Assembly: GCA_900552125.1 (NCBI GenBank)
Contig: URYK01000001.1
Location: 62,001-126,000, forward strand
Direction: 5' to 3'
From: an uncultured Solobacterium sp.
GTDB taxonomy: Bacteria; Bacillota_I; Bacilli_A; Erysipelotrichales; Erysipelotrichaceae
Length of the DNA stretch: 64,000 bases
Program-made: the position numbers and the translations under genes
Notes under the pieces: generated by a model
What the model saw: only the letters and a program-made list of their open reading frames with translations
Told to the model about the DNA's origin: nothing
Database searches by the model: none
Shown here: piece by piece, positions 36,329-45,598 of the stretch
Layout of the letters: each line of letters opens with the position of its first letter
Position numbering within the stretch: the first letter of the stretch is position 1

Positions 36329-36991
36329 ATGGATAGCAGACTAATAGAAATCTTAATAAGTTCCTTTGGTGAGATTCTCACACAAGGAGTTTTTGTCACA
36401 ATACCACTTACGATTATTTCCTTCATATTTGCGATGATCATAGCGCTGATTACTGCATTAGTTCAGGTTGCCAATATTAAAGTATTAAAACAGATTGCTC
36501 GCTTCTATGTATGGATCATTCGCGGCACTCCTTTACTTGTTCAATTGTTTGTTGTTTTCTTTGGTTTACCAAGTTTAGGGATTATCGTTGATGCCTTTCC
36601 ATCTGCTGTCTTTGTATTCTCTATTAACACTGGTGCATATGCTTCAGAAACAATACGTGCTGCGATTGAATCTATACCTGAGGGACAGATGGAAGCAGGG
36701 TATTGTGTAGGCATGACATATATGCAGATTATGCGTAGAATTATTCTTCCTCAAGCACTTCGAACAGCCTTTCCTCCATTAAGTAATTCTTTGATTAGTT
36801 TAGTGAAGGATACTTCATTAGCTGCGAGTATTACCATTACAGAAATGTTTATGGTAGCACAAAGAGTTGCGGCTAGAACGTATGAGACATTCGCACTATA
36901 TTGTGAGGTAGCCTTGATTTATCTTATCTTTTGTACGGTATTAACTAAATTACAGACAATCTGTGAAAAGAAACTGAAATTGGAGGAATAA
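36329..36991 (+). CDS. Amino acid ABC transporter permease
   Basis: 220 residues, about five helices, with the HisM/HisQ-type motif [11 protein letters not shown] and the ATPase-contact EAA loop ([18 protein letters not shown]). The single permease gene probably forms a homodimer. It follows the binding protein by 23 bases and precedes the ATPase by 2. Confidence 0.92.
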   Translation: MDSRLIEILISSFGEILTQGVFVTIPLTIISFIFAMIIALITALVQVANIKVLKQIARFYVWIIRGTPLLVQLFVVFFGLPSLGIIVDAFPSAVFVFSINTGAYASETIRAAIESIPEGQMEAGYCVGMTYMQIMRRIILPQALRTAFPPLSNSLISLVKDTSLAASITITEMFMVAQRVAARTYETFALYCEVALIYLIFCTVLTKLQTICEKKLKLEE

Positions 36992-36993
36992 GT

Positions 36994-37731
36994 ATGTTGG
37001 AAGTTAAAAATATAAATAAAACATTTGGAACTCTCCAAGTATTATATGGAATTGATATGCAAGTAGAAAAAGGAGATGTCATTAGTATTCTTGGACCTAG
37101 CGGTTCTGGTAAGACAACTTTGCTTCGCTGTATTAATTTCCTTAATACCTGTGATACAGGTGAAATGATATTTGATGATGAGAAAATTGATATGCATACT
37201 ATAAGTAAGAAAGATGTGGCTAGAATTCGCAAAAAGACAGCTTTTGTTTTTCAGAACTATAATTTATTTCGCAACAAAACAGCTCTTGAAAATGTAACGG
37301 AAGGTTTAATTATAGCTAGAAAGATGAAAAAAGAAGAGGCAATTAAAATTGGGAAAAAGGCTTTAGATAAAGTAGGTTTATCTGATCGTTATGATTACTA
37401 CCCACATCAATTATCAGGTGGTCAGCAGCAGCGTGTAGGTATTGCCAGAGCTATTGCCTCAAATCCAGAAGTGATTTTCTTTGATGAACCTACATCTGCC
37501 TTAGATCCAGAGCTGATTCAGGAAGTATTAAATGTTATAAAGCAATTGGCTAAGGAAGGTATGACAATGGTTATCGTAACACATGAATTAAATTTCGCAC
37601 GTCAAGTCAGCAATAAAGTGATTTTTATGGATCAGGGAAGGATAGTAGAGGAAGGAAAACCAGAAGATATCTTTGTTTCCGCAAAAGAAAAGAGAACAGA
37701 ACAATTTCTACAATCTCTTGGTTATCATTAA
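36994..37731 (+). CDS. Amino acid ABC transporter ATP-binding protein
   Basis: 245 residues with Walker [14 protein letters not shown]-loop, signature [14 protein letters not shown], Walker [14 protein letters not shown] and switch His in VTHELNFA. It is a GlnQ/TcyC-type importer ATPase. Located 2 bases after the permease stop, with TGGAGG before the ATG. Confidence 0.94.
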   Translation: MLEVKNINKTFGTLQVLYGIDMQVEKGDVISILGPSGSGKTTLLRCINFLNTCDTGEMIFDDEKIDMHTISKKDVARIRKKTAFVFQNYNLFRNKTALENVTEGLIIARKMKKEEAIKIGKKALDKVGLSDRYDYYPHQLSGGQQQRVGIARAIASNPEVIFFDEPTSALDPELIQEVLNVIKQLAKEGMTMVIVTHELNFARQVSNKVIFMDQGRIVEEGKPEDIFVSAKEKRTEQFLQSLGYH

Positions 37732-37747
37732 GAAAGCAGGTTGATCT

Positions 37748-38266
37748 ATGAAAAAGGTATTCATTTATATAAGTACGATTGCTTTATTTCTATTGATGAG
37801 TGCATGTAGTAATCGCACTGCTGAAGTAGCAGAAGTATCTAATCAATCGCAAAAAGAATATGAAGAAACAGAAAAGGTGGAATCTTCAATGTCAGAAAGT
37901 AAACAACAAGTTCAAACAGTACAAGTATTTGTCAATGGTAACACATATACAGCTGTTTTATATGACAATAATACAGCTACAGAGTTCTTATCAAGACTAC
38001 CGCTTACGATTGAAATGAATCCAATGAATGGAAATGAAAAGTATTATTACATGGATGAAGCATTGCCAACAGATGCATCGATTCCAGATTCTATTAAAAC
38101 AGGAGACTTAATGTTATTCGGAAGTGATTGTCTAGTATTATTTCATGATGATTTTACTACTAGTTATAGCTATACGCCAATTGGCTATTTAACAAATGTT
38201 AATGATTTAGCTGATGTATTAGGAAGTGGCAGTGTAGAAGTAACATTTGAAATTACTAATGAATAA
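37748..38266 (+). CDS. Cyclophilin-like-fold lipoprotein
   Basis: 172 residues. Lipoprotein signal with LMSAC, a Ser/Glu-rich spacer, and a C-terminal domain of about 110 residues (VQVFVNGNTYTAVLYDNNTA, TIEMNPMNGNEKYYYMDEAL, and TSYSYTPIGYL) matching the cyclophilin-like family found in many Firmicutes. Proline isomerase activity is not established for this family. It sits in the transporter operon, so it may aid the binding protein or a surface thiol reaction. Confidence 0.75.
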   Translation: MKKVFIYISTIALFLLMSACSNRTAEVAEVSNQSQKEYEETEKVESSMSESKQQVQTVQVFVNGNTYTAVLYDNNTATEFLSRLPLTIEMNPMNGNEKYYYMDEALPTDASIPDSIKTGDLMLFGSDCLVLFHDDFTTSYSYTPIGYLTNVNDLADVLGSGSVEVTFEITNE

Positions 38267-38277
38267 AGGGTGATTTT

Positions 38278-39447
38278 ATGATACATGATTTTGATAAAGT
38301 AATTGATCGAAGAAATAGCGATTCTTCTAAATGGAATGTAAAAGATAATGAGATTGCAATGAGTATAGCAGATATGGACTTTCAAGTAGCGAAACCGATA
38401 CGAGAAGCTATTCATAAAAAGGCAGATTATGGAATCTTTGGGTATACCGATGTACCTGATCGCTACTATCAAGTGATAGCAGATTGGTGGAAAAATGAAC
38501 ATAATTTTACAATGAAACAGGAATGGATGGTATTTAGTACAGGTGTTGTACCTGCGATTTCTTCTATTGTAAGAAAGCTTACAACTCCAGCTGAAAATGT
38601 ATTGATTCAATCTCCGGTATATAATATCTTTTATAACTCCATTTATAATAATGGAAGAAATATCCTATCAAGTGATTTAGTATACAAGGATGGAACATAT
38701 GAAATTGATTTTAATGATTTAGAAGAAAAACTCGCAAACCCTCAAACAACGATGATGATTTTATGTAATCCTCATAATCCAGTAGGTAAAATCTGGGATA
38801 AGCATACTCTAATGAAAATAGGTGAATTATGTAATAAGCATCATGTAATTGTAGTTAGTGATGAAATTCATTGCGATATAACATTAACCGATGAAAGTTA
38901 TATTCCCTTTGCATCAGTTAATGAAACTTGTGCTAATATAAGTATTACTTGTGTATCAGCTAGTAAAGCATTTAATATGGCCGGTTTACAGGCTGCCTGT
39001 GTTATTATTCCTAATCGATATTTAAGACATAAGGTTATACGTGGTTTGAATACTGATGAGGTTGCTGAACCAAATGTATTTGCGATAGACGCCACAATTG
39101 CGGCTTTTCAATCATCAAGAGATTGGTTAATAGAATGTGTAAATTATATAAGAGAAAATAGGAAAATCGCATCTCAATATCTTAGAGAAAACATAAAAGA
39201 ACTAACATTAATAAATGCTAAGGCAACCTATCTTTTATGGATTGATTGTCAAAAGATAACAAATGACACAAGAGAATTGTGTGATTATTTAAGAAATGAA
39301 ACAGGACTTATTGTATCTGATGGAGCAGGTTATGGCAAAAATGGAAAAGGGTTTATTCGAGTAAATATTGCCTGTCCTAGAACAATCATGATGGAAGGGT
39401 TAAAACGATTAGAAATAGGAATAAACAAGTTTAAAGAAAATAATTAA
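38278..39447 (+). CDS. patB: MalY/PatB-family PLP lyase (cystathionine beta-lyase type)
   Basis: 389 residues of the class I/II aminotransferase fold. Motifs: FDKVIDRRNSDSSKW and the ADMDF segment typical of MalY/PatB, CNPHNPVG, SDEIHCDI, and the PLP Lys in SASKAFNMAG. It cleaves C-S bonds of cystathionine or cysteine derivatives to give pyruvate, ammonia and a thiol. It ends the putative cystine import operon, so imported compounds could be split here. It may also act on other beta-substituted amino acids. Terminator follows at 39452. Confidence 0.9.
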   Translation: MIHDFDKVIDRRNSDSSKWNVKDNEIAMSIADMDFQVAKPIREAIHKKADYGIFGYTDVPDRYYQVIADWWKNEHNFTMKQEWMVFSTGVVPAISSIVRKLTTPAENVLIQSPVYNIFYNSIYNNGRNILSSDLVYKDGTYEIDFNDLEEKLANPQTTMMILCNPHNPVGKIWDKHTLMKIGELCNKHHVIVVSDEIHCDITLTDESYIPFASVNETCANISITCVSASKAFNMAGLQAACVIIPNRYLRHKVIRGLNTDEVAEPNVFAIDATIAAFQSSRDWLIECVNYIRENRKIASQYLRENIKELTLINAKATYLLWIDCQKITNDTRELCDYLRNETGLIVSDGAGYGKNGKGFIRVNIACPRTIMMEGLKRLEIGINKFKENN

Positions 39448-39451
39448 AAAG

Positions 39452-39492
39452 AACCGATATTTTGATAGTCTATTATCAAGTATCGGTTTTTA
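39452..39492 (+). terminator. Intrinsic terminator after patB
   Basis: AACCGATA (39452-39459) pairs with TATCGGTT (39481-39488), with TTTGATA/TATCAA inside, then a T run. Confidence 0.8.
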
Positions 39493-39569
39493 TCATATAA
39501 GAATAAGGTAATATTCATCTCTTTTGGTTAGAGAGTATGTTATAATAATAAAAAGAAAGGCGGATGTAT

Positions 39570-41207
39570 ATGAAACGAATTATGACAGGTATAGAAGATT
39601 TTAAAGAAATCATTGATAATGGTTATTACTATATTGATAAAACCAACCTTATTGAAGATGTAAATGAAGAAAAAGTAGTTTTATATACTAGACCAAGACG
39701 ATTTGGAAAGACTTTAAATATGTCTATGCTGTATTATTTTTTTTCTAATAAGGAAAAAGGTAATGCATATCTTTTTAATGGATTGAAGATTAGCTCTAAT
39801 AAAGAGCTAATGAAACTTCAGAATCGGTACCCAGTGATATCTATTTCATTAAAGGATATGAAAAATTTAAATATAGAAGAAGCCTATGAATATTTTAATG
39901 GTATTATTAAAAGAATTATTGTGAAATATTATGAATTATATTCATCTTCGTATATTGTGGACTCTATAAAAGAGGAATTAAAAAGATTAGAAAATAAAAC
40001 CGCATCTAAAAGTGAATTAGAAAATTCACTACTAACTATCTCTGAATGTTTATATCAACATTTTCAAAACAAAGTAATTATTCTGATTGATGAATACGAT
40101 GTGCCATTACAATCAGCGTACATCAATGGATATTACGATGAAATGGTAAATTTCTTGAGAAATGTTTTCAGTTCTGCTCTAAAAACAAACGGTGCTTTAG
40201 AAAAAGGTGTCATGACAGGCTGTCTAAGAATTGCGAAAGAAAGTATTTTTACTGGTCTTAATAACTTTGCTGTACGATCCACTATGGATGTTAAGGCAAG
40301 TGATTGTTTTGGTTTTACTCAAAAAGAAATCAATGAACTTTTAGAATATTTTCATATAGAAGATAAACTAGAAGAAATGAAAGAATGGTATGATGGATAT
40401 TTATTTGGGAATATTGAAATTTATAATCCATGGAGTTCATTATACTATGTAAAAAACGTTTTAGAGAATGAAATTTATGCAGCTGATAGTTTTTGGTCAA
40501 ACACAAGTGGAAATGATATTGTGATAGATTATATTACTAAAGCAGATACTAAAATGTATCAAGATTTTGAAGTATTGATGAAGAAAAAAAGTATAAAGAA
40601 ACATATAAAGAAAGAATTAACATATCGAGATATGGATGATATTGATAATATCTACAGTTTCTTATTAGCTACAGGGTATTTAAAAGTTCAGAAAAGACTA
40701 GATGAGGATACATATGAATTATTAATACCAAATAAAGAAGTATATAAAATTTATCAGTCATCTTTTATGAATAACTTTACTAACTATGTAAAGCCTAGAG
40801 AAGTTCCATTTCTAACAGCTTTGAAGAATTCGGATACAGAGAAAGCTATGAAATATCTGAATCAAATTTTATTAAAGACAATTAGCTATTTTGACAATAA
40901 AGAAGATTTTTATCATGGATACTTAGGTGGAATATTAGATGAATTTGAGACAAAATCCAATGATGAAAAAGGAGATGGAAGAGCGGATATTGTTATTTAT
41001 CCTGAAACAATTTCGGATAAGGTAATTGTGATAGAATGTAAGCATTCCAATGAATTAAAGAATTTGATTTCAGATAGTAAAAAAGGAGCAAAACAGATAA
41101 TTGAAAAACGATATATGGAAGGAATACTAGCAGAAGGATATCAGCAAGTGTTGGGGTATGGAATATCATTTTATAAGAAACAATGTTATATAACAAAGGC
41201 TGAGTAA
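39570..41207 (+). CDS. AAA-like ATPase with C-terminal PD-(D/E)XK domain
   Basis: 545 residues. The N-terminal part (IMTGIEDFKEIIDNGYYYIDKT, then LYTRPRRFGKTLNMSML) is the AAA-ATPase_like family with a Walker A of form RRFGKTL. The C-terminal part (about 450-540: DGRADIVIYPE, then VIVIECKHSN) is the DUF1703/PD-(D/E)XK nuclease-like domain. These proteins occur in many copies in gut Firmicutes and Bacteroidetes; their role is unknown. It has an extended -10 promoter (TGTTATAAT, 39538-39546). ATG 39570 has better ribosome spacing than 39564. Confidence 0.88.
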   Translation: MKRIMTGIEDFKEIIDNGYYYIDKTNLIEDVNEEKVVLYTRPRRFGKTLNMSMLYYFFSNKEKGNAYLFNGLKISSNKELMKLQNRYPVISISLKDMKNLNIEEAYEYFNGIIKRIIVKYYELYSSSYIVDSIKEELKRLENKTASKSELENSLLTISECLYQHFQNKVIILIDEYDVPLQSAYINGYYDEMVNFLRNVFSSALKTNGALEKGVMTGCLRIAKESIFTGLNNFAVRSTMDVKASDCFGFTQKEINELLEYFHIEDKLEEMKEWYDGYLFGNIEIYNPWSSLYYVKNVLENEIYAADSFWSNTSGNDIVIDYITKADTKMYQDFEVLMKKKSIKKHIKKELTYRDMDDIDNIYSFLLATGYLKVQKRLDEDTYELLIPNKEVYKIYQSSFMNNFTNYVKPREVPFLTALKNSDTEKAMKYLNQILLKTISYFDNKEDFYHGYLGGILDEFETKSNDEKGDGRADIVIYPETISDKVIVIECKHSNELKNLISDSKKGAKQIIEKRYMEGILAEGYQQVLGYGISFYKKQCYITKAE

Positions 41208-41232
41208 AATTAAAAGAATTTATTTTTACGAC

Positions 41233-41258
41233 AAAGAACCTATGCTGGGTTCTTTTTT
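41233..41258 (+). terminator. Intrinsic terminator after the AAA-like gene
   Basis: AAAGAACC (41233-41240) pairs with GGTTCTTT (41248-41255), six-base loop TATGCTG-type, long T run. Confidence 0.8.
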
Positions 41259-41278
41259 TAATGCTGAATTACTTCATT

Positions 41279-41313
41279 AGTTACAAAAAGGTAACTGAGG
41301 CACATGAAAGTGC
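41279..41313 (+). promoter_or_regulatory. Two palindromes, putative HxlR operator
   Basis: AGTTAC-AAAAAG-GTAACT (41279-41296) and AGGCACATGAAAGTGC (41298-41313). The second occurs nearly identically, reversed, at 51717-51732 beside the HxlR gene. The same region (41208-41543) otherwise holds a decayed gene. Confidence 0.6.
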
Positions 41314-41375
41314 GTACTTGTTTGAGATAAAAATGCTATTTAAAATGTTAATAGTTAAAGAAAGGGGCAAGAACT

Positions 41376-41510
41376 ATGAAGATAGAAAAATTTTGTATAA
41401 ATCAAGATAAATGTACTGAAAATCAGGTATAAATAAAAGAATTTTATGCATATAGTTGAATGATTGTATCTCAATATGCAAGAGGTATACAAAGAGAAAT
41501 TGAAGAATAA
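41376..41510 (+). pseudogene. Remnant of a ferredoxin-type or nitroreductase-type gene
   Basis: A start with GAAAGGGG before it reads MKIEKFCINQDKCTENQV, then stops (41430), and in the same frame reads on through a second stop at 41457 to a final stop at 41508. The first 14 residues resemble the N-terminal lead-in to a 4Fe-4S site in ferredoxin-nitroreductase proteins, truncated just before the cluster. It could also be a short leader peptide. Confidence 0.4.
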
Positions 41511-41543
41511 AAAATACATTATTTAGAACGGTAGGAGGAAGTT

Positions 41544-42161
41544 ATGAACGTACAAGATTGTTTACAGATATTACGAGATGTTAAAGATGTGGCATTTGCG
41601 ACAGTAGATGAGAATGGATATCCGCAAGTAAGAATAATTGATGTTATGTTGGTAGAAGAAGGTAAATTATACTTCTGTACAGCTAGAGGAAAAGATTTTT
41701 ATAAACAGCTTATTACTTTAAAAAGAGTAGCTGTTACAGGGATGAATAAAGAATATCAAATGGTACGTCTTACTGGAAAAGTAAAGAAGTTAGATGATCA
41801 AAAAGCCTGGATTGATCGTATCTTCGAAGAGAATACAAGCATGAAAGATGTATACCCAAAAGAAAGTCGTTATATCCTTGAACCATTTTGTATTGAAGAA
41901 GGACAAGTTGAATTCTTTGATTTGGGCAAATCACCAATCTATAGAGAAAGTTTTGTACTTCAAAAAGTTGTTATTCATAAAAAGGGATTTCAAATTACGG
42001 AAAAGTGTATTGGATGTGGGAAGTGTAAAAAAATATGTCCTCAACAATGTATTGAAGCTGGAAGGCCATATTATATTCAGCAAATTCATTGTTTACATTG
42101 TGGACTATGTGTGGAAAATTGTCCAGTTCAAGCAATTATTAGAAGAGGTGTTACAGTATGA
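41544..42161 (+). CDS. PPOX-type flavin protein with C-terminal 2x[4Fe-4S] ferredoxin
   Basis: 205 residues. Residues 1-125 are a pyridoxamine-5-phosphate-oxidase-like split barrel (VAFATVDENGYPQVRIIDVM, LYFCTARGKDFYKQL) that binds FMN or F420-like cofactors. Residues about 145-200 carry two ferredoxin motifs, CIGCGKCKKIC and CLHCGLCVENC. It has a paralog of the same architecture at 51811. GGAGGAAG precedes the ATG. It overlaps the transporter gene by ATGA, so it is the first gene of this operon. Substrate unknown; likely an electron-transfer flavoprotein. Confidence 0.88.
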   Translation: MNVQDCLQILRDVKDVAFATVDENGYPQVRIIDVMLVEEGKLYFCTARGKDFYKQLITLKRVAVTGMNKEYQMVRLTGKVKKLDDQKAWIDRIFEENTSMKDVYPKESRYILEPFCIEEGQVEFFDLGKSPIYRESFVLQKVVIHKKGFQITEKCIGCGKCKKICPQQCIEAGRPYYIQQIHCLHCGLCVENCPVQAIIRRGVTV

Positions 42162-43693
42162 TAAACGATATATGGACATTATTACATGAGAGGGGCGATT
42201 TTTTCCTTGGCTTGTTGTGCGAGCATTTAGAAATTTCTATATTTGCAATCATAATAGCTATTTTATTTGGTGGACTAATTGGTGTTTTAATAAGTGAATT
42301 TCAAAAATCCGCAAGACCTACATTAAGTACGATAAATTTTCTTTATACTATTCCTTCAATTTCTATGTTAGGATTTTTGATTCCTTTTTCTGGAGTTGGA
42401 AATATAACTGCTATTATTGCATTAACCGTATATGCATTATTACCTATGGTACGTAATACATATACAGGGTTAACGCAAGTTGATGATGCGATTGTAGAGG
42501 CAGCAAAAGGATTAGGTAGTACAAGGATGCAGATTTTAATGAAAATCAAGTTGCCATTAGCACTGCCTGTAATTATGTCTGGTATTCGAAGTATGGTAAC
42601 TATGACCATTGCCTTAGCAGGTATAGCATCTTTTATTGGCGCAGGGGGGCTAGGTGTTGCGATATATCGAGGCATTACAACAAATAATGCCGCAATGACG
42701 ATTCTAGGAAGTTTATGTATCGCAATATTAGCCCTAGTATTGGATTTTCTTTTAGGCTTTATTGAAAAACGTATACAAAGACATCATAAGAAAGATAAAA
42801 AGAAAAATAAGATTTTATATATAATATCAATTCTTGTATGCTGTGGAATTAGTATTTCTATGATATTACAAACTAAAACAGAAAAGATTCTACGCATTGC
42901 GACAAAACCAATGACAGAACAGTATATATTAGGTGAAATGTTGGATTTATTAATTGAAAAAGAAACAGATCTGCAGGTTGAATTGACGCAAGGAGTAGGA
43001 GGAGGAACATCTAATATCCAGCCAGCAATGGAAAATGGGGAATTTGATCTTTATCCTGAATATACAGGTACCGCATGGAACACCGTTCTTAAGGAAGAAG
43101 GAATATATAACGAGGATTTATTTACATCTTTACAGCAGCGATATGAAGATGAATTATCTATGGAATGGGTAGGAATGTATGGTTTCAATAATACCTATGG
43201 TATCGTTGTTCGTAAAGAAATAGCTGATCAATATAATTTAGAAACGTATTCCGATTTACAATCCGTTGCGAATCAATTGACCTTTGGGGCTGAGTATGAT
43301 TTCTTCGAAAGAGAAGATGGATATGATGCATTATGTGAAACATATGATTTACAATTTAAAGATACGATGGATATGGATATCGGACTTAAATATCAGGCTA
43401 TTCAACAGGGAAAAATTGACGTGATGATTATTTTCACAACCGATGGTCAGCTCGCTTCATCAGATGTTAAGGTTTTAAAAGATGATAAACAGTTTTTCCC
43501 TTCATATTTATGTGGAAATGTCATACGAAGTGAAGTACTGGAAGAATATCCAGAACTTAATAGTATTTTTGAAAAGGTAACTGGAATAATTACGGATCAG
43601 GATATGGCAGAAATGAATTATGCAGTAGAAACAGAAGGAAAAGAACCAAGAGATGTGGCTAAGGAATTCCTGCAAAGCCATCACCTATTGTAG
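42158..43693 (+). CDS. Opu-type ABC permease fused to substrate-binding domain
   Basis: 511 residues. Residues about 20-210 are a five-helix OpuCB-like permease with an EAA loop (GLGSTRMQILMKIKLPLALP). A membrane helix near 225-245 leads to an OpuAC-type glycine betaine/choline/carnitine binding domain (about 250-505; GVGGGTSNIQPAMENGEFDL, and YPEYTGTAWN). Such fusions are common for quaternary ammonium importers. Together with the ATPase at 43708 it forms the transporter. Substrate class inferred; TMA-type nutrients are a possible link with the PPOX-ferredoxin gene in front. Confidence 0.9.
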   Translation: MINDIWTLLHERGDFFLGLLCEHLEISIFAIIIAILFGGLIGVLISEFQKSARPTLSTINFLYTIPSISMLGFLIPFSGVGNITAIIALTVYALLPMVRNTYTGLTQVDDAIVEAAKGLGSTRMQILMKIKLPLALPVIMSGIRSMVTMTIALAGIASFIGAGGLGVAIYRGITTNNAAMTILGSLCIAILALVLDFLLGFIEKRIQRHHKKDKKKNKILYIISILVCCGISISMILQTKTEKILRIATKPMTEQYILGEMLDLLIEKETDLQVELTQGVGGGTSNIQPAMENGEFDLYPEYTGTAWNTVLKEEGIYNEDLFTSLQQRYEDELSMEWVGMYGFNNTYGIVVRKEIADQYNLETYSDLQSVANQLTFGAEYDFFEREDGYDALCETYDLQFKDTMDMDIGLKYQAIQQGKIDVMIIFTTDGQLASSDVKVLKDDKQFFPSYLCGNVIRSEVLEEYPELNSIFEKVTGIITDQDMAEMNYAVETEGKEPRDVAKEFLQSHHLL

Positions 43694-43707
43694 AGGAGGG
43701 ATATTAA

Positions 43708-44505
43708 ATGAGTACTATAATTGAATTTAAAAATATAAAGAAAGCTTATGGAGAACATGTTATTTTTGATAAACTTCATTTAGCTATAGAAAAAGGAGAA
43801 TTTGTGACAATCATTGGTTCATCAGGCTGTGGGAAAACAACTTTATTAAAGATGGTAAATGGATTAATAGAGCCTACATCTGGTGATATTATTGTTCAAG
43901 GGGATAATATTCGAAATAAGAATCTAATTGAGCTGCGAAGAAATATTGGTTATGCAATTCAGGGAAGCGTGTTATTTCCACATATGAATGTTGAACAAAA
44001 TATTTCTTATGTGCCTAATTTATTAAACAAAAAAGATAGAAATAGAACTAGGGAAGCAGTCATAAAGTGGATGAATATCGTAGGATTATCAGAAGAACTT
44101 AAAGATCGTTATCCAGATGAACTTTCTGGAGGCCAGCAACAGCGAGTAGGTATCGCAAGAGCATTAGCTGCATCTCCTGAAATTTTATTAATGGATGAGC
44201 CTTTTGGTGCAGTAGATGAAATTACAAGAAGACAGCTACAAAAAGAATTAAAACGTATTTATGAACAAACAAAGATTACCGTTTTATTTGTTACACATGA
44301 TATTGAAGAAGCTTTGCAGTTAGGTACAAAAGTATTGGTAATGAACCAAGGGAAAATACAACAATATGCATCACCGAAAGAAATAATCAAAAATCCAGCA
44401 AATGAATTTGTAGAGCAGCTAATTGAGAAACAAAGAAGAACTTGTTTTCTTCCTAAAGATGAACTATCTCATTGTGAATATAGTGCTGCGGGTAAAGTAA
44501 AGTAA
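43708..44505 (+). CDS. Opu-type ABC transporter ATP-binding protein
   Basis: 265 residues with Walker A IGSSGCGKTTLL, signature [14 protein letters not shown], Walker B ILLMDEPFGAVDE and the switch His in VTHDIEEA. It lacks the C-terminal CBS pair of osmosensing OpuCA, so it is probably not regulated by ionic strength. Located 14 bases after the permease fusion, with GAGGAGGG before the ATG. Confidence 0.92.
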   Translation: MSTIIEFKNIKKAYGEHVIFDKLHLAIEKGEFVTIIGSSGCGKTTLLKMVNGLIEPTSGDIIVQGDNIRNKNLIELRRNIGYAIQGSVLFPHMNVEQNISYVPNLLNKKDRNRTREAVIKWMNIVGLSEELKDRYPDELSGGQQQRVGIARALAASPEILLMDEPFGAVDEITRRQLQKELKRIYEQTKITVLFVTHDIEEALQLGTKVLVMNQGKIQQYASPKEIIKNPANEFVEQLIEKQRRTCFLPKDELSHCEYSAAGKVK

Positions 44506-44510
44506 AAACA

Positions 44511-44565
44511 ATTGTCAACCATATATTATTTATTGGTTGATTATTGTTTTTTTTAATGTTATATT
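44511..44565 (+). promoter_or_regulatory. BirA operator and promoter of birA
   Basis: ATTGTCAACC (44511-44520), 14 bases, GGTTGATTAT (44535-44544), with the left half identical to the box at 32490. The -35 TTGATT (44537-44542) lies in the right half; TATATT (44560-44565) follows after 17 bases. This gives autoregulation by BirA. Confidence 0.82.
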
Positions 44566-44586
44566 TTTTTAGCAGAGGTGATAAGT

Positions 44587-45561
44587 TTGAATACCAAAGA
44601 AAAACTTTTAGGATTATTTGAATCATATAAAGGAATCTATATTTCAGGAGAAGAAATTGCGAATCAATTATGTATTTCACGTTCAGCTGTATGGAAAGCT
44701 GTCAACCATTTACGAAAAGATGGATATGAAATTGATGCGATTAAAAATAAAGGATATCGACTTTCATTAGATACAGATATTTTATCATCACAAGGGATTC
44801 AAAAATATCTGAAACCAGTATGTGAATCTTTAGATATTCATGTAGTAGAAAAAGTGAGTTCTACAAATAGTGTAGTAAGAGAAAAGGCTAATGCTGGGGT
44901 TTTAGAGGGATATACTTTAATTGCTAATTCTCAGACAAAGGGAAGAGGAAGATTTGAACGGATGTTTTATTCACCCAAAGATACAGGAATCTATATGAGT
45001 ATATTGTTAAGACCAACGCATATGACCCCTAGTCAGGCAGTTCATATTACTACAATGGCTGCAGTTGCGGCTTGTGAAGCAATTGAAGAGATTGCAAATA
45101 AGAAAGCAGATATCAAATGGGTAAATGATATTTATTTGAATGGAAAAAAAGTGAGTGGAATACTGACAGAAGCTTCTTTTAATATGGAAACGAGCTCACT
45201 AGATTATATTGTATTGGGAATTGGTTTGAATGTATATCCATCAATAGAAGGGTTTCCAAAAGAAATAGAAGATATTGCCGGTACTATTTTTGATGAAAGA
45301 CAAAAGGATGCAAAAAATGCATTAACTGCTAGATTCTTAAATAATTTTATGAACTATTATATACAAAATAATAAAGACTTATTCATTGAAAGTTATCGTA
45401 AGAGAAGTTTAGCAATCGGAAAGAATATTATGATATTGTCATCTTCTGGAAATAGAAATGCAAAAGCTTTGGATGTTGATGAGGATTGTTGTTTAGTTGT
45501 GCAATATGAAGATGGAAGAATAGATCATCTATCATCTGGCGAAATCAGTATTCGACTATAA
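44587..45561 (+). CDS. birA: Bifunctional biotin ligase and biotin operon repressor
   Basis: 324 residues. The N-terminal HTH (ISGEEIANQLCISRSAVWKAV) shows the class II, DNA-binding type; the ligase core has SSTNSVV, SQTKGRGRFERMFYSP with the biotin loop, and KWVNDIYLNGKK; a C-terminal SH3-like domain ends it. It attaches biotin to carboxylases and, as biotinyl-AMP complex, represses. The start is TTG 44587, since AGAGGTG lies 6-12 bases upstream; a GTG at 44578 has no ribosome site. Its promoter carries a BirA box. Confidence 0.94.
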   Translation: MNTKEKLLGLFESYKGIYISGEEIANQLCISRSAVWKAVNHLRKDGYEIDAIKNKGYRLSLDTDILSSQGIQKYLKPVCESLDIHVVEKVSSTNSVVREKANAGVLEGYTLIANSQTKGRGRFERMFYSPKDTGIYMSILLRPTHMTPSQAVHITTMAAVAACEAIEEIANKKADIKWVNDIYLNGKKVSGILTEASFNMETSSLDYIVLGIGLNVYPSIEGFPKEIEDIAGTIFDERQKDAKNALTARFLNNFMNYYIQNNKDLFIESYRKRSLAIGKNIMILSSSGNRNAKALDVDEDCCLVVQYEDGRIDHLSSGEISIRL

Positions 45562-45563
45562 AT

Positions 45564-45598
45564 AAAATAAAGAACACTTCAGCTGTGTTCTTTATTTT
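45564..45598 (+). terminator. Bidirectional terminator after birA
   Basis: AAAATAAAGAACAC (45564-45577) pairs perfectly with GTGTTCTTTATTTT (45585-45598), seven-base loop. It overlaps the 3' end of the convergent TetR gene. Confidence 0.85.

Noticed and set aside
39570..41207. Transposon-borne or phage-defence role for the AAA/PD-(D/E)XK protein
   Set aside because: No terminal repeats, integrase or other defence genes nearby; the family is common and of unknown role.
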